Assembly (NCBI RefSeq): GCF_030246925.1
Contig: NZ_CP126740.1
Coordinates: forward strand, 806,001-870,000
Direction: 5' to 3'
DNA: 64,000 nucleotides
Source of the DNA: Microbacterium sp. zg-Y625
GTDB lineage: Bacteria; Actinomycetota; Actinomycetes; Actinomycetales; Microbacteriaceae
A program made the position numbers and the translations under genes. The notes beneath the pieces are model-generated. The model had not been told where the DNA came from. It saw only the letters and a program-made list of their open reading frames with translations, and ran no database searches. This document shows, one piece after another, positions 60,656 through 64,000 of this stretch (its first letter is position 1; every line of letters starts with the position of its first letter).

Positions 60656-62068
60656 GTGTCCGCCTCGCCCGCCCATGTCCCCGCGTCCGATCGCCTCGCG
60701 AAGCCCGACACCGCGAACGACCTGGTCGCGGCCGTGTGGCCCGCATCGGCGGACCGAGAAGACGACGGCATCGTGCGCATCGGCGGAGTACCGGTCACCG
60801 AACTGAAGGAACGCTTCGGCACCCCCCTCTACGTGCTGGACGAGACCGAGGTGCGCGCACGGGCGCGTCGCACCCGCGCCGCGTTCGACGCCGCCGCCGC
60901 CGAGCACGGCACCACCGCCGAGGTCTACTACGCCGGCAAGGCGTTCCTGTCGACCGAGGTGGTGCGCTGGGTCACCCAGGAGGGGCTGGCCGTCGACGTC
61001 TCGACGGGCGGTGAGCTGGCCGTCGCCCTCGCCGCCGGCACCGACCCCGTGCGCATCGGCTTCCACGGCAACAACAAGAGCACCGCCGAGATCTCCCGCG
61101 CCGTCGAGGTGGGCGTCGGATCGATCGTCATCGACAGCGACGCCGAGATCGCCCGCGTCGCCGAGGCCGCTGCCGCCCGCGGCATCGTGCAGTCGGTGCG
61201 GTTGCGGGTCAACAGCGGCGTCCACGCCGAGACCCACGACTTCCTCGCGACCGCGCACGAGGACCAGAAGTTCGGCTTTCCGCTGGCCCGCGCCGTCGAG
61301 GTCGTCGGTCGCATCCGCGAGCTTCCCAGCCTGCGTTTCGACGGATTGCACTGTCACATCGGCTCCCAGATCTTCGGGGTGGCCGGCTTCCGGGAATCCG
61401 CCGCCCGTCTGGTCGAGGTGCACGCACAACTGCTCTCCGGCGGCCCGGTGCCGGTGCTCAACCTCGGCGGCGGCTTCGGCATCGCCTACACCTCGGCCGA
61501 CGACCCGACCCCCATCGAAGAGCTCGCCGACGGCATCGTCGGCGCGGTCGCGGGGGAGTGCGCCGAGCGCGGCATCGCGCTCCCTTCCCTCGCCGTCGAG
61601 CCCGGGCGATCGATCGTGGGACCCGCCGGCGTCACCCTCTACGAGGTCGGCACCGTCAAGCCGGTCCAGGCCACCGACGAGCTGCGGCGGCTGTACGTGA
61701 GCGTCGACGGCGGGATGAGCGACAACGCCCGCCCGGCCCTCTACGGCGCGCAGTACTCCGCACGCGTGGTCTCGCGCGCGAGCGATGCCGAACCGGCCCT
61801 GGCGCGGGTGGTCGGCAAGCACTGCGAATCCGGCGACATCGTCGTCGAGGCCGAGTACCTGCCCGGCGACGTCGCCCCCGGCGACCTGCTGGCCGTCCCC
61901 GCGACGGGCGCCTACTGCTTCTCGCTCGCGAGCAACTACAACTACATCCCCCGCCCGCCCGTCGTGGCGGTCGCCGAGGGCTCCGCCCGCGTGATCGTGC
62001 GCGGCGAGTCCATCGACGACCTGCTGGCGCGCGACGCGGGGATCTCATCGACGGAGGGAACTGAATGA
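60656..62068 (+). CDS. lysA: Diaminopimelate decarboxylase
   Basis: 470 residues, a fold-III PLP enzyme that decarboxylates meso-diaminopimelate to lysine. The PLP lysine is in VYYAGKAFLS, the histidine over the ring in FDGLHCHIGSQ, the phosphate loop in LGGGFG, and catalytic cysteine-region KHCESGD. The N-terminus is longer than in E. coli, which is usual in Actinobacteria. GTG 60656 is a fair guess with no clear ribosome site; a TAGACT box at 60558-60563 implies a leader of about 85 bases. It overlaps hom by four bases. Confidence 0.94.
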   Translation: MSASPAHVPASDRLAKPDTANDLVAAVWPASADREDDGIVRIGGVPVTELKERFGTPLYVLDETEVRARARRTRAAFDAAAAEHGTTAEVYYAGKAFLSTEVVRWVTQEGLAVDVSTGGELAVALAAGTDPVRIGFHGNNKSTAEISRAVEVGVGSIVIDSDAEIARVAEAAAARGIVQSVRLRVNSGVHAETHDFLATAHEDQKFGFPLARAVEVVGRIRELPSLRFDGLHCHIGSQIFGVAGFRESAARLVEVHAQLLSGGPVPVLNLGGGFGIAYTSADDPTPIEELADGIVGAVAGECAERGIALPSLAVEPGRSIVGPAGVTLYEVGTVKPVQATDELRRLYVSVDGGMSDNARPALYGAQYSARVVSRASDAEPALARVVGKHCESGDIVVEAEYLPGDVAPGDLLAVPATGAYCFSLASNYNYIPRPPVVAVAEGSARVIVRGESIDDLLARDAGISSTEGTE

Positions 62069-63408
62069 CCGACTACCGCCGCCTGCGCGTCGCGCTGCTG
62101 GGAGCGGGAGCCGTGGGGTCGCAGGTCGCCGACCTGCTGCTCAAACACGGCGACGAGCTCGCCGACCGCGCTGGAGCCGAGCTCGAACTCGCGGGCATCG
62201 CGGTACGGGACATCGACGCGCCGCGCGACGTCGACCTGCCGCGGGAGCTGTTCACCACCGATCCCGAGCCCCTCATCGTCGGCAGCGACATCGTCATCGA
62301 GCTGATGGGCGGCATCGAGCCGGCCCGGAGCCTCATCCTGCACGCCATCAACTCCGGCGCCGACGTCGTGACCGCCAACAAGGCGCTGCTGGCCACCCAC
62401 GGCCCCGAGATCTTCGAGGCTGCAGAGCAGGTGGGCGCGTCGGTGTACTACGAAGCCGCCGCCGCCGGCGCGATCCCGATCATCCGGCCGCTGCGCGATT
62501 CCCTCGCCGGCGACCGCGTGCGCCGCATCATGGGGATCGTCAACGGAACCACCAACTACATCCTCGACCGGATGGATGCCGAAGGCGCCGAATTCGACGA
62601 CGTCCTCGCCCAGGCGCAGCAGCTCGGCTATGCAGAAGCCGACCCGACGGCCGACATCGAGGGCTACGACGCCGCTCAGAAGGCCGCGATCCTCGCGAGC
62701 CTCGCCTTCCACACCGCCGTTCCGCTGGACGCGGTGCACCGTGAGGGCATCGTCGGCATCGACAAGGCGATGATGGATGCTGCGCGGCACGCCGGCTACG
62801 TCATCAAGCTGCTCGCGGTGTGCGAGCGCATGAGCGTCGACGGCGAGACCTCGCCCACGGGCGAGGCGATCTCGGTGCGCGTGTATCCCGCTCTCGTCCC
62901 CCGCGCGCACCCGCTGGCGAGCGTGCACGGCGCGAACAACGCCGTGTTCGTGCAGGCCGAGGCGGCCGGGGACCTCATGTTCTACGGTGCCGGTGCCGGT
63001 GGCGTGCAGACCGCGTCGGCGGTGCTCGGCGACATCGTCTCGGCAGCCCGGCGGCACATCGCCGGCGGGGTCGGGGTGGGGGAGTCCACCCGGGCCAACC
63101 TGCCGGTCCTCCCCATCGCCGAGGTGTGCACCCGCTATCAGATCACCCTGGAGGTCGACGACCTCCCGGGCGTGCTGGCGACGATCGCCGGCATTCTCAG
63201 TGACGGCCGCGTCTCCATCGCCACGGTCGAGCAGAACATCCTGTCCGGCGGCGAAGACGCCGAGGCAGGCCAGGAGGCGGGCGTCGCCCGGCTCGTCATC
63301 GGAACGCACACGGCGCGTGAGCGGGACCTCAGCGAGACGGTGGCCCGCCTCGCCGAGAGCGGCGTGGTGGAACGCGTCGTGTCCGTGCTGCGCGTGGAGG
63401 GGAACTGA
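62065..63408 (+). CDS. hom: Homoserine dehydrogenase
   Basis: 447 residues. [15 protein letters not shown] binds NAD(P); [12 protein letters not shown] contains the catalytic lysine; [11 protein letters not shown] and [22 protein letters not shown] (short [14 protein letters not shown]) form the substrate site. The ACT domain (about 355-440) is the site of threonine feedback inhibition in the family. It makes homoserine for methionine (metX/metY) and threonine. The ATG overlaps the lysA stop (ATGA). Confidence 0.96.
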   Translation: MTDYRRLRVALLGAGAVGSQVADLLLKHGDELADRAGAELELAGIAVRDIDAPRDVDLPRELFTTDPEPLIVGSDIVIELMGGIEPARSLILHAINSGADVVTANKALLATHGPEIFEAAEQVGASVYYEAAAAGAIPIIRPLRDSLAGDRVRRIMGIVNGTTNYILDRMDAEGAEFDDVLAQAQQLGYAEADPTADIEGYDAAQKAAILASLAFHTAVPLDAVHREGIVGIDKAMMDAARHAGYVIKLLAVCERMSVDGETSPTGEAISVRVYPALVPRAHPLASVHGANNAVFVQAEAAGDLMFYGAGAGGVQTASAVLGDIVSAARRHIAGGVGVGESTRANLPVLPIAEVCTRYQITLEVDDLPGVLATIAGILSDGRVSIATVEQNILSGGEDAEAGQEAGVARLVIGTHTARERDLSETVARLAESGVVERVVSVLRVEGN

Positions 63409-63409
63409 C

Positions 63410-64000
63410 ATGGCACATCTCTGGCGCGGAGTGCTCCGCGAATACGCCGACCGTCTCGGAGTCACCGAGGCCTCGACCGTCGTGACCCTCGGCGAGGGCG
63501 GCACGCCGCTCCTGCCGGCGCCCGCGCTGTCGCAGATGACGGGGGCCGACGTCTGGGTGAAGTACGAGGGCATGAACCCCACCGGCTCCTTCAAGGACCG
63601 CGGCATGACCGTCGCGCTCTCGCGCGCCGTCGAGCACGGTGCGAAGGCCGTCATCTGCGCGTCGACGGGCAACACGTCGGCGTCGGCGGCGGCCTACGCG
63701 GCGCACGCCGGCATCACCGCCGCGGTGCTCGTGCCCGAGGGCAAGATCGCGATGGGCAAGCTCAGCCAGGCCGTCGCCCACAACGGCCGTCTCATCCAGA
63801 TCCGCGGCAACTTCGACGACTGCCTCGAGATCGCCCGCGAGCTGGCCGATCACTATCCGGTGCACCTGGTCAACTCGGTCAACCCCGACCGCATCGAGGG
63901 CCAGAAGACCGCCGCATACGAGATCGTCTCGCAGCTCGGCGACGCCCCGGACTTCCACTTCATCCCCGTCGGCAACGCCGGCAACTACACCGCCTACTCG
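63410..64000 (+). CDS. thrC: Threonine synthase (3' end beyond window)
   Basis: The first 197 residues. [13 protein letters not shown] holds the PLP lysine, [17 protein letters not shown] the phosphate-binding loop. It converts O-phosphohomoserine to threonine. GGAGGGGAA precedes the ATG; the hom stop is one base upstream. The gene is cut by the end of the window, so the C-terminus and any thrB are not seen. Confidence 0.95.
   Translation, partial: MAHLWRGVLREYADRLGVTEASTVVTLGEGGTPLLPAPALSQMTGADVWVKYEGMNPTGSFKDRGMTVALSRAVEHGAKAVICASTGNTSASAAAYAAHAGITAAVLVPEGKIAMGKLSQAVAHNGRLIQIRGNFDDCLEIARELADHYPVHLVNSVNPDRIEGQKTAAYEIVSQLGDAPDFHFIPVGNAGNYTAYS

Noticed and set aside
1..64000. CRISPR array or restriction-modification locus
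   Set aside because: No regularly spaced direct repeats, cas genes or DNA methyltransferase motifs were found; the DUF222/HNH protein is a common housekeeping-type family.

Overview
The window is a GC-rich actinobacterial chromosome segment, most likely Microbacterium or a close Microbacteriaceae relative. This rests on the WhiB, PdtaS, Kgd, RsrA/RshA-type and DUF222/HNH proteins, on many leaderless genes with a TANNNT box 6-7 bases before the start codon, and on strong GC bias at third codon positions. It is mostly core chromosome. No phage, transposase, integrase, rRNA operon or CRISPR array was seen.

Layout. 1-7.2 kb: the end of a MinD/ParA-type ATPase gene, the sensor kinase pdtaS, whiB1, a small membrane protein, bcp, the rsgA-aroA pair (minus strand) and the sigH-rshA thiol-stress sigma/anti-sigma pair; this resembles the pdtaS-whiB1-sigH-aroA-rsgA neighbourhood of mycobacteria. 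7.2-24 kb: kgd (2-oxoglutarate decarboxylase/dehydrogenase), guaB1, two overlapping CNNM/CorC-type membrane genes, an old-yellow-enzyme, nnrD, a GT87-like mannosyltransferase, a thiamine-binding protein, a NUDIX hydrolase, and metX and metY, which are separated by an unrelated toroid-fold gene and a DUF2332 gene. 24-35 kb: SDR, alpha/beta hydrolase, DUF222-HNH protein, ung, GNAT, a protealysin-like M4 protease with an emfourin-type inhibitor gene, and a five-gene peptide ABC importer whose genes all overlap by 4 bases. 35-44 kb: AhpD-like protein plus tyrosine phosphatase, an iron-box-controlled SIP-domain protein, an arginase-like protein with an altered metal motif, PspA plus a TPM-domain protein, DUF3097, trmB and a CPBP-like membrane protein.

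43.9-48 kb is the most unusual part. It holds two copies of a palindrome-bounded repeat (GTGCACAAC...GTTGTGCAC), a guanidine-III riboswitch in front of a Gdx-type SMR exporter, a promoter and perfect hairpin terminator that enclose no gene (a candidate small RNA), tRNA-Arg(CCG), a frameshifted NADPH:F420-reductase-like gene, and a membrane-protein/TetR cluster behind a near-perfect palindromic operator.

48-64 kb: HxlR/azoreductase, a divergent AraC/DUF6157 pair, a small membrane protein plus HTH-like protein behind twin inverted repeats, a DEAD/DEAH helicase with a putative membrane hairpin, a zinc-ribbon protein, SDR, SGNH hydrolase, transglutaminase-like protein, and argS-DUF2993-lysA-hom-thrC. 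The last genes form the aspartate-family pathway (lysine, methionine, threonine). hom makes homoserine, which metX and metY, 40 kb away, convert towards methionine. Both ends of the window cut genes: the ATPase at the left and thrC at the right.
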